Shown here piece by piece: positions 48,501 to 60,714 of a stretch of DNA of 64,000 bases. The first letter of the stretch is position 1, and each line of letters begins with the position of its first letter. This stretch comes from Odontocerum albicorne (lineage: Eukaryota > Arthropoda > Insecta > Trichoptera > Odontoceridae). A model generated the notes under the pieces. That model saw nothing but the letters and a program-made list of their open reading frames with translations, did no database searches and was not told the origin of the DNA. Made by a program: the position numbers and the translations under genes. The stretch lies in the NCBI GenBank assembly GCA_949825065.1, contig OX463839.1, positions 34,109,540 through 34,173,539 on the forward strand, in the 5' to 3' direction.

Positions 48501-50909
48501 ATATTTAAATGTATAAATTATAATCGATTCATGAAAGATTTTGGCTTTTACTTTGTTCAATAATATTTCACTTCCTCATTTCACTTCCGTTTATCATTGT
48601 TGGCACTAATACGATGTTGTGAACCATCATTTTAGCAGATATTAATAGTGTTTGATATGAATTTAAATGAATATTTCGACATATTTAAATAAAAAGGATA
48701 ACACTTACAGGATAATATTCTAAAACAACTTGATTGAGAAGAGTAGAAATGGCATAGAAAGTCCCAACATTCATTCCATAGGAAATGAGCAGAAGAATGT
48801 AATTCCTGTTGGTCACCAGCCTCTTGATGGACTTGAAAAAGTTGTCTCCAACAACAACCTCAATATCTTGAGCCGCAGAGGGAGGAGTTGGAGGAGCAGC
48901 TTTGAAGACTGAAAAGAAATAAATTTTTTATTAAGTCTTTATATGTAGGTAATAAATTGCAATTAGCATAAGAATAATTTTACAGGAAAGTCAAAAAATT
49001 GATTATAAAATATTCAGATGAAAATAAAATCTGTACGATTATTTCCAAAATAAATTGTTCAAATTCAAAATCAAATTCTTGATGCTTAATGTTTTATAAC
49101 GTTTTAAAATCAATTAAACTTCTATGTGTACATGAGGTATTATAAACTTTATAATCAATTGTACTTTTTGATTCTTATTGATTTATAAACTTCTATAATC
49201 AATTATAATTTTTGTATTATTTTATTACACTTCCATCGCATACAACAAGAAAGGTATATAGCCATGTGCCAATCTCTTCCAATCAACAGAAAGGCCTAAA
49301 AGAGACATTTAGTTAAAATCAGAATAGAACCCTTTGTTGAAATATGTGGGTACCAATGAGAATCAAATCCATAGCCCCATAGGTTAACTCTTTCCCCGCG
49401 GGGAGCACAAACGCCTGTGATCTGACGACAATCCAAGTTTCAAATCACAAATACTTAAAAAAAATGACACAAAACCGGAATAAAAATTGGACTAAAATTT
49501 AAAATAATCTTTATTCTAGCGACATCTCTGAAAACCTTGTCAAATAATATATTCGTTTATGAGATATTGTTGAATAAACAGAGCGCCGATTTTTTTTGGT
49601 TTCTCAATATTTCCAGCATTAACGACCTGTCGCACGGATCGAGTCCTGCGATGAGTCTCTCTTACGTAAATAAACATTACTAAGTCTCTCTTACGTAAAT
49701 AAACATTACTAGTGCTATATGCATTTGATTGGGTGAGTGTCATGAAGCATTGATTTGATCGTAGCATTCCTTTGTTTATTTTACGTAATGTTAAGTTTAT
49801 CTCTTTTATTTAATGAGTCTCCTTAAGAGTAATGACTATTATTTATTATCAGAAAATTACTTAAGTGTCATGTTTACTTGGTGTTGTAATCAAATATCAG
49901 TGGTTCTAAACAAAATATGTGTTTAAACTTAGAAATTTAAAAAACGCTGAAATTGTGCCGCGCACAGGATTCGTGGAATTTGATTTTTAACGCGGTGAAC
50001 AGGTTAAAAGACATATATCTTACCAACTAGGCCACATAGGTTGTCTTCTTCTTTTTCTTAAGTCATAAACTTTTAAAATTTTATTTTGAGAAATCAGATT
50101 TGTAGTTTTTAAATTTGATCTGACAGTCAGTATACTATAATAGTTACAATATATTGTCAGAGCCCGACATCTTATTGCATTTTTATATATAGGTATACAT
50201 AGTTGGATTAAAAAAAAATTGGAAAATTGATGTTACAAAATATGATTTTGATTAACTTCTCTCTTGGGTAGAAAATAGAAAGCGATTTGGTTTGATTTGA
50301 ATCTTGTTTATTTGTTACTACTATATATTATTTAAAAAAATATTTTTCAATAAACAAAAAAGAATATAAAATACTTGTTCTTTTTGGCTGAAAAATATAA
50401 GTAATTTTGTATTGCCTTAACTTGTTGAGAATGACTTACTTGCCTTAATGATTAGAAACAGACCCAATGTCTTGGAAACTAGAAGACGCAAAGAATTTTG
50501 ATTATAGTTCAAGGTTGCTTGGATTTCCAAATAGGGTTACAAATAATCAATATAGTCAAATTTAGGATAGCAAAAAAATGTTGCACTTCATTAAATCAGT
50601 TTTTTTTATATTTAAAACATCTTATTTTTAAATATTGTAAAACCAGGTTGAATATAGTACTACACTAAATAAAATTCCTTTATATAAAAATTATATGCTG
50701 TTAAAATTATAACTAATGTTGTGATTATAATTTATAAACACTGTAAAATATTAAAACTGTAACTTACAGATCAGAATCATGACTAGAAGTACAGAAGTAA
50801 ATGCAGCCATTCCGTAGAACATAATCTGCAGATCCTTGCCCACCATGGCTTGGTCTTCATGGTTCCTGACAAGCATTGGTGGGAGGAGGAAGCCAACAGC
50901 TACACCAAG
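45535..50909 (-). CDS. FLVCR-type MFS transporter, 3' part
   Basis: Five coding exons in transcript order: 50909-50768, 48908-48709, 48345-48131, 46494-46389, 45699-45535. All junctions are GT-AG and in frame, giving 275 codons plus TAA. The product covers roughly TM4/5 to TM12 of a cellular major facilitator: [58 protein letters not shown], then [20 protein letters not shown] and [19 protein letters not shown]. The order and residues match FLVCR1/FLVCR2, membrane transporters linked to heme and choline or ethanolamine movement; which ligand applies here is not shown. A loop with [10 protein letters not shown] is low complexity. The first exon seen starts in phase 0 after a CAG acceptor, so an upstream exon of about 200-250 codons is missing from view. 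It is not found between 51000 and 64000, so the intron is at least 13 kb. Confidence 0.92.
45708..45953 (-). repeat. 51-bp minisatellite with open 17-codon unit
   Basis: Four nearly identical 51-bp units lie in the last FLVCR intron, just upstream of the last exon. In gene sense each unit is open in one frame, repeating DEVCI(S/G)[11 protein letters not shown], and the whole 81-codon stretch begins with ATG ([15 protein letters not shown]). Each unit also carries a donor-like GATGAR|GTATGT. The source is unrecognised. Confidence 0.8.
46131..46397. repeat. Tandem duplication including a splice donor
   Basis: Copy 1 (46131-46260) and copy 2 (46266-46397) share TCTTGGTCATTCACACAATT, GATCGCGATC and TCAGTATACGCTATATTTTA, and both end with TTACCTGAGC. 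In the gene's sense TTACCTGAGC is GCTCAG|GTAA, the real 5' splice site of the penultimate FLVCR exon. Its duplicate lies 137 nt into the intron. Confidence 0.85.
46970..47640. other. Unrecognised higher-complexity intronic block
   Basis: The segment is noticeably less AT-rich than the rest of the FLVCR intron between 46495 and 48130. It has several medium open frames on the plus strand without known motifs, and ends in a small GGCTGTA triplication near 47617-47637. It looks like an inserted repeat of unknown type. Confidence 0.35.
48416..48507. repeat. 23-bp palindromic minisatellite
   Basis: Four units of GTTCTAGTGGAAC followed by ATAATATTAT. Both halves are self-complementary or nearly so, so the array can fold into serial hairpins. 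It lies in a short FLVCR intron (48346-48708). Confidence 0.85.
49222..50042 (-). repeat. Reverse SINE split by a TTAA element
   Basis: The SINE body and B box (49222-49386) and the head (50004-50042, ACCTATGTGGCCTAGTTGGT on the minus strand) flank an insert at 49388-50003. Removing the insert reconstitutes a continuous SINE. Confidence 0.75.
49388..50003. mobile_element. TTAA-flanked element, 616 bp
   Basis: Bounded by TTAA at 49384-49387 and 50004-50007. Ends CTCTTTCCCCGCGGGG and CCTGTTCACCGCGTTA (inverse) are similar but diverged. A 33-bp tandem duplication (TCTCTCTTACGTAAATAAAC) lies inside at about 49650-49712. It carries no transposase and is probably a piggyBac-like derivative. Confidence 0.65.
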
Positions 50910-53124
50910 CTGAAAATAAAAAATTGATATAAAAAATAATTCACAGTTTCGAACAATGCCAGTGTTGGAGACAGATATATTATTGTATTGTGAGATAGGT
51001 GTAGCTAAAATTGTTTTATTATGCACAACTAAATCAAGGGATAGTGTGAAGAATTATGGACTCACGTGGTATGGTAAGTTTGTGACCTATACGCATATAT
51101 AGTAAAATAAAATACAAGGGCTATAAAGTAACGAGACCAAGTTTTTGTTGATATAAAGACATTGCGAAGTGTGTGAAAGGGGTGATTGATGATCAATAGA
51201 TTTTGTAGATAGAAAGACATTGCGAAGTGTGTGACAGCTGTGGGAAAACATTTATATTTTTTATCAGGGTTACTCCCCTGTTCGCTCAAAACTCGTAGCG
51301 AAATATTTTGTGGTAAAAAAACACATCGCTGTGTTTAAACACCCTCTATAAACACGAGATAATGTTTCACGAAACCTTTTCCTTTCCCCTGTGCTAAAAA
51401 GAACCTGTTTTAGCGAAGGCTTAGTAGTACAACTAAGGGAGATAACTCACTGTTGTTCTGTTATCAGTGAAAGATCAGTATTCAGCCGTGCGTACATTCA
51501 GGATAAATGTATGTTAACAGCTACATTGTTACAGTATAAGTCTCATTACTTAATAGCCACACCGCGTACATTTACGTACATATTTTATTAAATTTAACCC
51601 ATTCATTTTACCTTTAAAACATCCTTCGTAAATCTTTACTAACATGGTAAATTTTGACTCTTTTCAGGTTATATTGTTTCCCTAATCAAAATCGAACGAG
51701 AAAAATCAGTTTACTGAGAGACCCTGTCATATAACTTGACGTTTTCTATTAAAATAAATTGATGAAAGATGCATAATTTGGCATACAATTTGTGTTGAAG
51801 AAAAACACGATCTTTTTAAATTAGTAAAATTTTTCTTAAAATGTATTTTATATTACAACAATTTTTGTGCGCCTCGGCATCTTAAGGTTCTGCGATGTAC
51901 GAGTATTTCCAGGAATGTCGCGGGATATTCGAAAATTTGAATAATTCTTGACAAACATAATTTAATTTACGGTCACAATTAAATGAAGTAATATCTAACT
52001 GACACATCGCGAATACAATAATATTCAACTACCAAAGTTATAAAAGTTAATTAAAACAAAAACCAAACATCGCTCAAAACTCAACGCGGAATAGGAAATA
52101 AGGGTAGCTGTGTATAGTTTCATTCGAAGATTTGAGAAACTATGTGAGGACAATATATAAGCTTACCTATCCAACTATTTTTAGGGCGCCGTGAAACAAA
52201 AAACTTAAAAACTTCTGGTCTATTTATTAGTTCTGAGAGCACTATCACCACAGCGAATGACTTAAATCAATTAAAAGATGATTTATAAAATATTTGCGAG
52301 CGTAAAAGTTCTTCGTGAAGTCTTTATTCAAAGACTCGTTCAAAATAGAATATTTTACACAAAAAAATTAAATAAAACTTCATTTTTTTTTCATCAAAGT
52401 AAAGTTTATGGCAGAGAATTAGAATTATTTTCACAAATGAAGAAACTATTGCCGTTTTTTTACTGATATTACGGCAAAAGCGAAATATTGTTTTTCTGGA
52501 CATATGTACATAAATATCGATGATATCAGAAATTATTTTTTCCTTGTCACAAAAGAATAATGTTTGTTTTATAAAAATACAAAATGGAAAAAAATCGAAC
52601 GATTTTGTTAGAATTTTCTTTACGACGTACATTACAGACCGATATTTTTTTCATAAATTTTGTGGAAAATAAATTTAAACGTCTGGTAGGAAAGGGTAAG
52701 GGCGCCTTTAATCCTTGTACCCTTGGCATTTTGCCACCCATGTTACGTCACTGTCTAAATTAATGGAAAAAGTATTTTACACCATGTCTTATACTTTTCA
52801 GCTATGTCGGAATTAGCTTTGAATAAGATTAAATTATGAATAATTCCGACTGTGAAGTTCTTAATCTGGGCGTATCTTTGTTCTTACTACTAAAGGCTTA
52901 TTAAGGCTTTTGGTTTTCATAACAAAGAACAACAAGCCTCTTTAGCCTCTGATAGGACAATACAATGGATGCCAATCTTCAATGAGTGGACAAGTAGTTC
53001 TCTCTTATAAGCAGGACGTCTTACATTTCTTTTATTACGAAAAAGAAAGAAAATTAGAGATCCTAATTTTCTTTTCATCTTTATATCTGAACAAAAACTA
53101 ATTATGCTAACAGGTAATTTTTTC

Positions 53125-53450
53125 TTTGATCATCACTATCGCGCCATTTCCTTATAAAGTTGAATAGAGAGAACCGATCTTCACATCATTCTATCTTGGG
53201 AACACATATTTCTGTCTATACACCTCGTCATGCATACCTCGTCATCTATACAGCTCGTAAAAACTTTTCGCTCTTTCAAAATGTACATTATTTGATCGTG
53301 TAACATTTTTGTAGGTCTTCCCAAGATGTTTGTACCTCCTATACTACTCGAATAGATTATTTTAGTATATCTTTTATCATTCCTTCTTTCTATATGGCTA
53401 AATCCTCTCAATGCTCCTTTGTTCATCTTCAGTACTGCGTTTTCTTTCAA
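53125..53450 (-). mobile_element. LINE 3' end
   Basis: On the minus strand an open 89-codon frame resembles the C terminus of insect endonuclease/reverse-transcriptase ORFs: MNKGALRGFSHIERRNDKRY, then GRPTKMLHDQIMYILKERKV, and downstream WRSVLS-like sequence. The 3' end has GGCGCGATAGTGATGAT. Related to 6640-6930 and 21517-21810. Confidence 0.65.
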
Positions 53451-53814
53451 ACCGCATTTTTTATAATGCTGTCATTCTTTATTTGGTCATATTGTATTCA
53501 ACGTGCTCATTTTGACCGCATTTGTCGTACGTTCGTAACTTTTTTCTTAGATGAAACTATAATATAAAAAAAATATAAAACTAAATAAAATAAACGGTTT
53601 AGCTATCTTATAAAACTTACAGTTTTTCAAAACTTGTTTTTTATTTCTTGCTGTCACAAGAATATAAGATCTACTTTCATGAAATAATCAGTGTATTAAG
53701 GATAGGGTGATGTAATGATTCAGGTGAGCTAGACTGGATTCCCACCTAACCGCGCTCATATAGTATGTCCTGACTTTCAGTCGATCGGAGCAAGCTTAAT
53801 GGTCTCCTTTCAGG

Positions 53815-53890
53815 GCTTAAGCAAAATTCCCACTTAACCACGGTCATGCCGGTGACCATAGCATATCCGCGGCACGACAGGGCTTCATTA
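53815..53890 (+). repeat. Dispersed repeat, copy 2
   Basis: Shares GCGGCACGACAGGGCTT and the preceding GACCATAGCAT with 15385-15475. The left side (CCCACTTAACCACGGTCATG) has a weak internal echo at about 53739, so a longer unit is likely. Confidence 0.5.
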
Positions 53891-55569
53891 TTTTTTTCCT
53901 GACGGTATATCAATTCAAATTATTAAGTTGTCTACCTCCATCATTTTTAACATTGGTTGATTCTGAAGTGTGCGCAAGTAATAACGCGGTATGATAACAT
54001 TAATGTAAGAATTAAGCATTACTATTGCAATACTGCTCGTATTTTATTCTTTAATGTAACGATTTTCAATTTTTTTATTGCTTTACTGGAGAAGGAATCC
54101 CTTTGGGCAGTTCCTTCTTAGTCACTGTGTGACGTCGCACTTATAAAAAAGAATATTTCTTTTTTCTAACATATATCGCGTTGGATGGAGACTTATATGG
54201 TCCCGGATCAAACTGAACTGTTTGAATTCTTTGAATGACGCGATGATTGTTAGCTGTTCGGCACTATCCAAAATTTGCATGAAATTATCCGAATAATTTG
54301 TACGATTTCGTAAAAAACGCGCTAATATTTATTTATTTCTTTCTTGATTGATACCAATCTCAAAATAATATATATTTTTTTTAAATAATCGATTGATGAA
54401 ATTGAAACTGTCAAACATATAAATGATGTAGAATAATCATCATGTCTAGCGGGCCCGGGCCTAAGCATTTAGATATAAGATCCAATTTAATATAATAATG
54501 TTCAATTAAATGAGCCAATTACATTTGGACTCTTTTATACAGTTTAAATATTTCAATCCAGATTAAAATTTTAAGATTACACATTGTTAATCTATAAAAA
54601 GGCTTTTTGTATTGTACAATATTATAAAATGTAAGTACTTAAATGTAATATTTTAATAATGTAATATCTTAAATGTAATACTTTGAGTTATATTTATATT
54701 TTCATTTAATCAGTTAATGTACTCGTACATGTGTTAATTCCCAACTTTTCATAATTTCATGTAAGACGAGAAAATCATTAATTAATGTTAATAAAAGTGT
54801 TTTTATTAAAAATGTTCTATCTATTATATTTATAATATCCATGGCTGTATAATGCCGAAGAGCGGCAAAAATGAAGAATAAGGTGGGTGAACGGCAAAAA
54901 TGAAGAATACAACAAAACTAAAAAGAAATTGCAATTAAGCAAAATGTGGTTGTACATACCATCAGATATAGTACAATAACAATCGATTTTCAATTTATTT
55001 GTTTTACTAAATTCAATTTAACGTTTAATAATATGTAAAAAGAGGAAGTCGTTATTTAATTATGAATATCAAATTTTCCGAAGGAAAATGAATAGCTTTA
55101 AATAATTTACTTAAGTGACACTCGTATAATTTAAGATAATTAATTTCGTAATTTAAGAGAAAACATCCCAAGGAATTTCCATAAAATCATCGAAATTTCC
55201 TAAAATTAAACATGTATATCATTATTAAGTGGTTAGATGCAACGTAGTTATTGAGTTAGTTAATTGAAAATTACTAATCATTACGAGTAACAAAGGAATT
55301 ATTTACTTAGTAAGAATATTTAAACCTTGAAATAAACAACAAAAAAGAAATATTAAAGCTAAATAAATATATCGATACGTTCCAGGTAAGATGTAATAAT
55401 ACCCATCAACGAATAAAAAATGATAGGAGGCCAAAATCTGAATATTGGTTTTGTCTAAGGTATCTTACATTAATTTAGATTATAATTTGATATTCAAGTC
55501 AATATATCGCCCGGAGGTTTGAGTTTCCGTTTCAATGACAATTGTAAAAGACACCTAAAATATTTTTAT

Positions 55570-55840
55570 ATGGACGCTGACGAGTGAGAGTATTTTGTTC
55601 AAGACCAATAGGATGAAGGAGCTGGAGAGAAGAAGACTGAAAGCGGTCAATCTCAGACGAGACCTCCAGTCCATCTTGGAAGTATTGTGTATGTATTCGA
55701 TTGTGCAGATCGAGAATTAGTCTGCACTGTCACAGGACGAAATGTAGCTCCACATAATTAGTTGATACTTAGAGGAAATACTGCATCTGAATCGTCTCTC
55801 ATAGACGGATGGCTGCCATGTCATGATATTAAGGTATGTT
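55570..55840 (+). other. Coding-like fragment, unidentified
   Basis: One frame gives KTNRMKELERRRLKAVNLRR continuing to a stop. A shifted frame gives GSIVYVFDCADRELVCTVTG and RNVAPHN. AAG|GTATGT at the end resembles a splice donor. It may be a degraded transposon or a retrocopy of a host exon. It is on the opposite strand to FLVCR. Confidence 0.25.
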
Positions 55841-55984
55841 TTTATTAACTAATTCGCATTTTGGTACTTATCATAATATTGATTTTTTGTACCTCCTGTC
55901 CAATTTACACCGTGACGATTAGGTACATTGCTTTCCATTGAAAGTTTTAATAGATGAAAAATAAATATTTGGAATAAAACATGT

Positions 55985-56090
55985 CAATGACTTCCGTAGC
56001 CTAAGAGTTATATTCCAGCTCGAGAGTTGCGGGTTTAATTTTTTTCATAGTTTTAAAGGGTTCCAGCCTGGTTTTCACTTAAGATTCACT
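55985..56090 (+). repeat. tRNA-derived SINE, head and part of body
   Basis: ATGACTTCCGTAGCCTAAGA, then GTTGCGGGTTTAATTTTTTT and GGGTTCCAGCCTGGTTTTCA. Truncated after the start of the body. Confidence 0.6.
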
Positions 56091-56357
56091 TATTTTTATT
56101 TACATTATCTAAAACACGGAAATTAAACATTTTGGAATTGGGCGTCTCGTATAGAAATACAAAATCTATGTAAACTTTCGTAATCCAAATCGAAAGTATC
56201 ACATTGAATACCTCGGTCTGATTTTTACTCATAATTCAAATTCAAGAGTTTTTTTTTCATTCTGGATTGACATTTCAATCTGGACTGTCACATAAGATGA
56301 GCTTAGACTTGATGATTAATGATCTATTTTTTCATACGTTTGTTTTAAATGATATTA

Positions 56358-56545
56358 TATTGTATTACACTTCCATTGTATGTGGTGTACCCTGGCTGGT
56401 TTATTACCATATGAATATTTCTTCTATTCAACCAGAAATGTGTTGAACAAGCTTCAAGTAAAAATAAATTCGAACACCAAAAAAATTGGGTACCAACGGG
56501 AATCAATCCCGCAACTCTCGGGCTGGAAGACATTTTTATAATCAG
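56358..56545 (-). repeat. tRNA-derived SINE, reverse copy
   Basis: Minus-strand order: CTTCCAGCCCGAGAGTTGCG, B box GGGATTGATTCCCG, body with TTTTTACTTGAAGC, and the GTGTAATACAATATAAT tail. Only the extreme 5' head is missing. Confidence 0.7.
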
Positions 56546-57699
56546 TGGTATTATTTAAGAAGTATTATAGGTTGTATTTTTTCTGTCTTTAGTAAATATT
56601 CTCAATTAATACTCTATTAAGATGTGGTTAAAATATAATACAAAGCCTTTCCTAAAATTGAAGGTAAAAAGCGAACGATTATGCAAAACATTTATTAAGA
56701 GACAAAAAAATTGTCGTAACATAATTGGACGATTCTCCGAGTTCTATAAAAACGGCACATGTTTTGTATTTAAGCTACTGCGTAGTTTTATGAATTGATT
56801 TACTGAAACAATGAAGGACATTTTAATGTCATTTACCACAAGGACTAAACTCTCTGAAGTGATAAGCTATAAATTAGTTAACATGGCATGTGAACCTTAA
56901 ATTCTGAAACTATAATTCACCAACAGATTTCCATTATTCGCAAAAAGGTCCTCGTATTTAATTGCGTGAGCGTGTTATAAAAACATTACGGATATTGTGA
57001 ATGGGTGAAATGGACCACCATTGGAAACATCTGTGCAATGTTTCGGAAAAATAAAAACGTAAGTATGGCTAGCGTTAACGATTTTTATAGTGTTGCCATG
57101 TGATAAAATCGTAAATCGATTAAGCAAAACAATAAAATATGCTTTCGTTAATCAACTATGGTACATGTATTTCTGACTATTTTTGAAAATAAATAATAAT
57201 TTTGTGAAATTAAAAAGAAACTAAGCTTGTTTGAAAACTATCTTCATTCATAAGAGTATGATAACCGCAATTTGCCGTAACAGCGTCGTGAAAGTTAATT
57301 AATTATGATTCTGATATACTGTGATTTGCAGCTTATCCCAGTTGGAGGAACTCGTGGTTTAAACCACTTTTTGACATACGAGTATTATTGTATATAAACA
57401 GGGCTAGAATAATAATAATTCGGCCATTTTGTAAGACTATTAGAATAATTTTGAATACATTCATTAATAAAATGAAATATTGTACCCAAATTAAATTGAC
57501 CCCTTTATAAGTAACTGGTCTAACTAAAAGCTTTATATTTTTAAAACCTTTCCGTGAAAGATTATAGCGAAATAATGAATTCTGCAATTTGGGTAGTATT
57601 TTCTCAGATGATAGAACATTTACGAGAAACATTGAACATGTGAACGTTTGAACGAAACGTGAAAGAAGTGAGAAGAGAAGTTAATCCTGCAACTAGAAG

Positions 57700-57905
57700 A
57701 ATACGCTGACCTATAATGTATGACAAAATTTTGAATGAAATTATTGAGAATGAATGTAATTTAAAGATTGACGTAATAAACAGAATGTAGAAGGGTACTT
57801 TGAGATGGTTTGGGCATGTTAAACAAATTAACGAGGAAAGACTGACAAAACGAATTATTGTACCAACAAGAGTGAAAGGTGTGATATGGGTAGACTCAGG
57901 AAAGT
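57700..57905 (+). mobile_element. LINE C-terminal fragment
   Basis: The plus-strand frame reads NEIIENECNLKIDVINRM, a stop, then GTLRWFGHVKQINEERLTKR and IIVPTRVKGV. WFGHVKxxxxERLTK is a typical C-terminal motif of insect non-LTR reverse transcriptase ORFs. Confidence 0.65.
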
Positions 57906-58298
57906 ATGGTTAGACTAAAGTAATGAAATTTTGAAAAAAAAAAGAAATGATGAGTTGTGATCGATTCAACTCAGCACTGCCTGATTGTTTGTCTCTATTT
58001 TGTGCGGTGCTCGGCATCTCTGAAATATTCACACAGAGTGGTGTGTTACGGTTTTGACTAGATCTATCCAACATGTTGGAGACCGACCATGGCCCGTGTG
58101 CCATCTATTCTTCCGTGCACAACGTGTATTTATTCGTGGTGACGTGGTCGCATAATTCATAACTAAACAGTCGACGATAGTCGTTTTTAATATTCAATTC
58201 TGATAGTATTGAATCATTAGTTCGCTGTGCTAACCAAGGTACTCTGAACACTCATCTCCAGTACCACATATTAAGATATCAACCTTCTAGTGATCGCT

Positions 58299-58523
58299 TT
58301 ATTTTAGGGTCCATGCCTCGGCAACGTACAAGAAAATTAGAAATGCCAGGGACTTCATAAATCGCAGTTTGTTCGTCGTCGTGACATTTCTGTCGCGCCA
58401 TGTTATCCCGAGTTTATCCACGACAAATCTAGTTATTCCGCCCCTTCTCCGAATTTTGTTTACGCGATCACCCGTGTTTGAAATGGGAGATCTTAGGTAG
58501 ATGTAATTTTTGACATTTATCAA
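58299..58523 (-). mobile_element. LINE reverse transcriptase fragment
   Basis: A 74-codon minus-strand frame: MINVKNYIYLRSPISNTGDR, VNKIRRRGGITRFVVDKLGI, TWRDRNVTTTNKLRFMKSLA, FLIFLYVAEAWTLK. Relatives read YLGS..T..GD...EI.RR and ..IFLYGAE.WTL. Stops follow. Confidence 0.7.
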
Positions 58524-60439
58524 ACTAGATTACACTAACATTAAAACATTAAAAAAAACTTATCATAATCTTTTTCCAACTTGATCAAATTGATCATATA
58601 CGTTGTGTTTTAGCAAATGCACCTTTATATTAGGTAGCAAAATTGTTTAAGTAAGTTTATTTATTATATAAATGATATTTGTTGACATTCAAATTTCATG
58701 AGAAAATATTTATTAACAAATTTTCTTTTCCGTTAGCCTTATTTGGTTTGGCACAGTTTAATAAATTTCAATCACAAAAAGAGTTTTCTGTTTCCTGTCT
58801 AAAGGCATATTCTTCTAAATGATACCAGATATTAGACATAAAACTTAAAACATTCGATTTTTGTAGGATTTCCTTCGGTGAATGGATACACATGGTTTAT
58901 TGTTAATAGCTGTTTGGGACGTACTCATAGATATAACAATTATGGAATAAATGTTCAGATTTATCTTAAAAGTTTAAGGGAAACAAAATTAAGAATAATT
59001 GCCAATACGTAAAATGCTGGAAAGTAACATAAAATACTTTGTATTTTATAGAACAAAATATATGAATTAGTATTATTTTACTTTGACTATATTCATACGT
59101 AGTATTTAATAAATATTGTGTAGTGCCTTATATAAAAAAGGGGCAATCAAAGTTCATTTTATCATATCAAATTACGGACTTCTACAAAAGAATATACAAT
59201 TTAACTTTTTCTCCCTGTAGAGCACATGTAATCATGTTTTTATTGAAACCAACAAAAAAGACAATAAGCTAAAATTTAACATTTGATTGTATCGAAAAGT
59301 GCCAATAATTATCTTAAGATTAGTAATTTGCTATATCTAAAATTTTGTTTTTGTTCGTATAAACGTTTCATTCAAAACATTTATAAATAATTGATTGATG
59401 AAAATGAAAATACGATAAGTTACTTTAAATATTTTTAAGATGATTACATATATAAATATAACGCCAATTTAAGAGCGCTCTTTGATCTATTTTATGCTAC
59501 TGTATTTAAAAGATTTGAACAGTTTTATGATATCTTGCTATCTAAAATCAGAGGTTCAAAATATACTCGTATATTATAAACTTCGTGCTGTCCAAATCCC
59601 ATCAGTATTAATAACATAAGTAATAAAATACACAGACAGGATAGACAAATATAATAATATCGATCGGACTCAAGGAAGTGTCGACAATGATCAAAATATA
59701 ATGTAAAGAATATTTAGTAGGCGTAAATGATAATTTAATTATAATTAAAAATTTATTGTTATGAAATTTCTAAATTCAATTCTGATTTTTATATTAAATA
59801 AAAAAATATATATTTGTATACGAATATGACATATTATATTTTACAATAACTAGCGTGTTAGTGAATTCAAAGTGAATGTACTCGTATTTAAGCTTCTCTC
59901 AGCTGAAAGCATTCTTAAACCAATTACCATAACATTTTGATACCTGAAAACGACCGTTATGCAAATAACTATCTCAAAATAGTCCATCATTTAGGGGGAA
60001 AACGTCATAAACGACGAAATTAGCAATGAAATGGAGAATCGATAAGCTGCCTTTTTCATAAAATAGATTAAAATGACTTTAGGGAAGAGAAAGAAGGTAA
60101 AAATTTACGCCTCATTTGATAAAAAAATCCATTTATCTTGCAGAGTAATTGGAGCCCGGTCTCGTTCAATTATGGTTAATTAGGGTACAAAATGAGATGG
60201 AAAAAGTATTTTTTGTCAAATATTATCTAGTAATATGAAAGAATAGTCCGATATCTATAACGTCTAGGGTTACATCAAAGAAATGTATTTTCTCGGAAAT
60301 CGATAAGTGAATCATATTAGGAGACCGTTGATTTACCCGATGTAAAGTAGTATTCAAAAACAAAAATTTGTCAATCAATTCTAGAATCCTAAACTATAAC
60401 ATATTTAGACTTGTAGAGAGGTATGCACATGGGACTTTG

Positions 60440-60625
60440 TTTTGTAATATTCTTATTATATACAGTATAATTAGGTGAGCTTATTGTCATTTGAAAATCT
60501 CTACCAATCAACCAGAAAGATGTAAAAGAGGCCTGAAGTGAAAACCAGACTAGAATCCTGTTAAAAAAATACATTTCAACGGGAATCGAATCCGTTATTC
60601 TCGGATCGTAAGACAGATACTCGTA
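60440..60625 (-). repeat. tRNA-derived SINE, reverse copy
   Basis: Body (CTCTACCAATCAACCAGAAA, GTAAAAGAGGCCTGAAGTGA) and B box (CGGGAATCGAATCCG) on the minus strand. The 5' part of the head is not clear. Confidence 0.65.
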
Positions 60626-60714
60626 TCTTAGAAACTTTGTAAGATAATCAGATGAAAGGAAACGTATGGTTTTTCAAATAATTTCCCGAAATATCTATGG
60701 ATTCAGTTTAAAAC

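Noticed and set aside
48730..48912. Plus-strand 60-codon frame
   Set aside because: Antisense shadow of the FLVCR exon 48908-48709.
45535..50909. Retroviral sequence because of the gene family's name
   Set aside because: FLVCR is a host membrane transporter named after a virus that uses it. No LTR, gag, pol or env features are seen.
51062..51289. Upstream FLVCR exon candidate
   Set aside because: The translation has no resemblance to TM1-TM4 of the family. The region instead contains a short direct duplication (AAAGACATTGCGAAGTGTGT).
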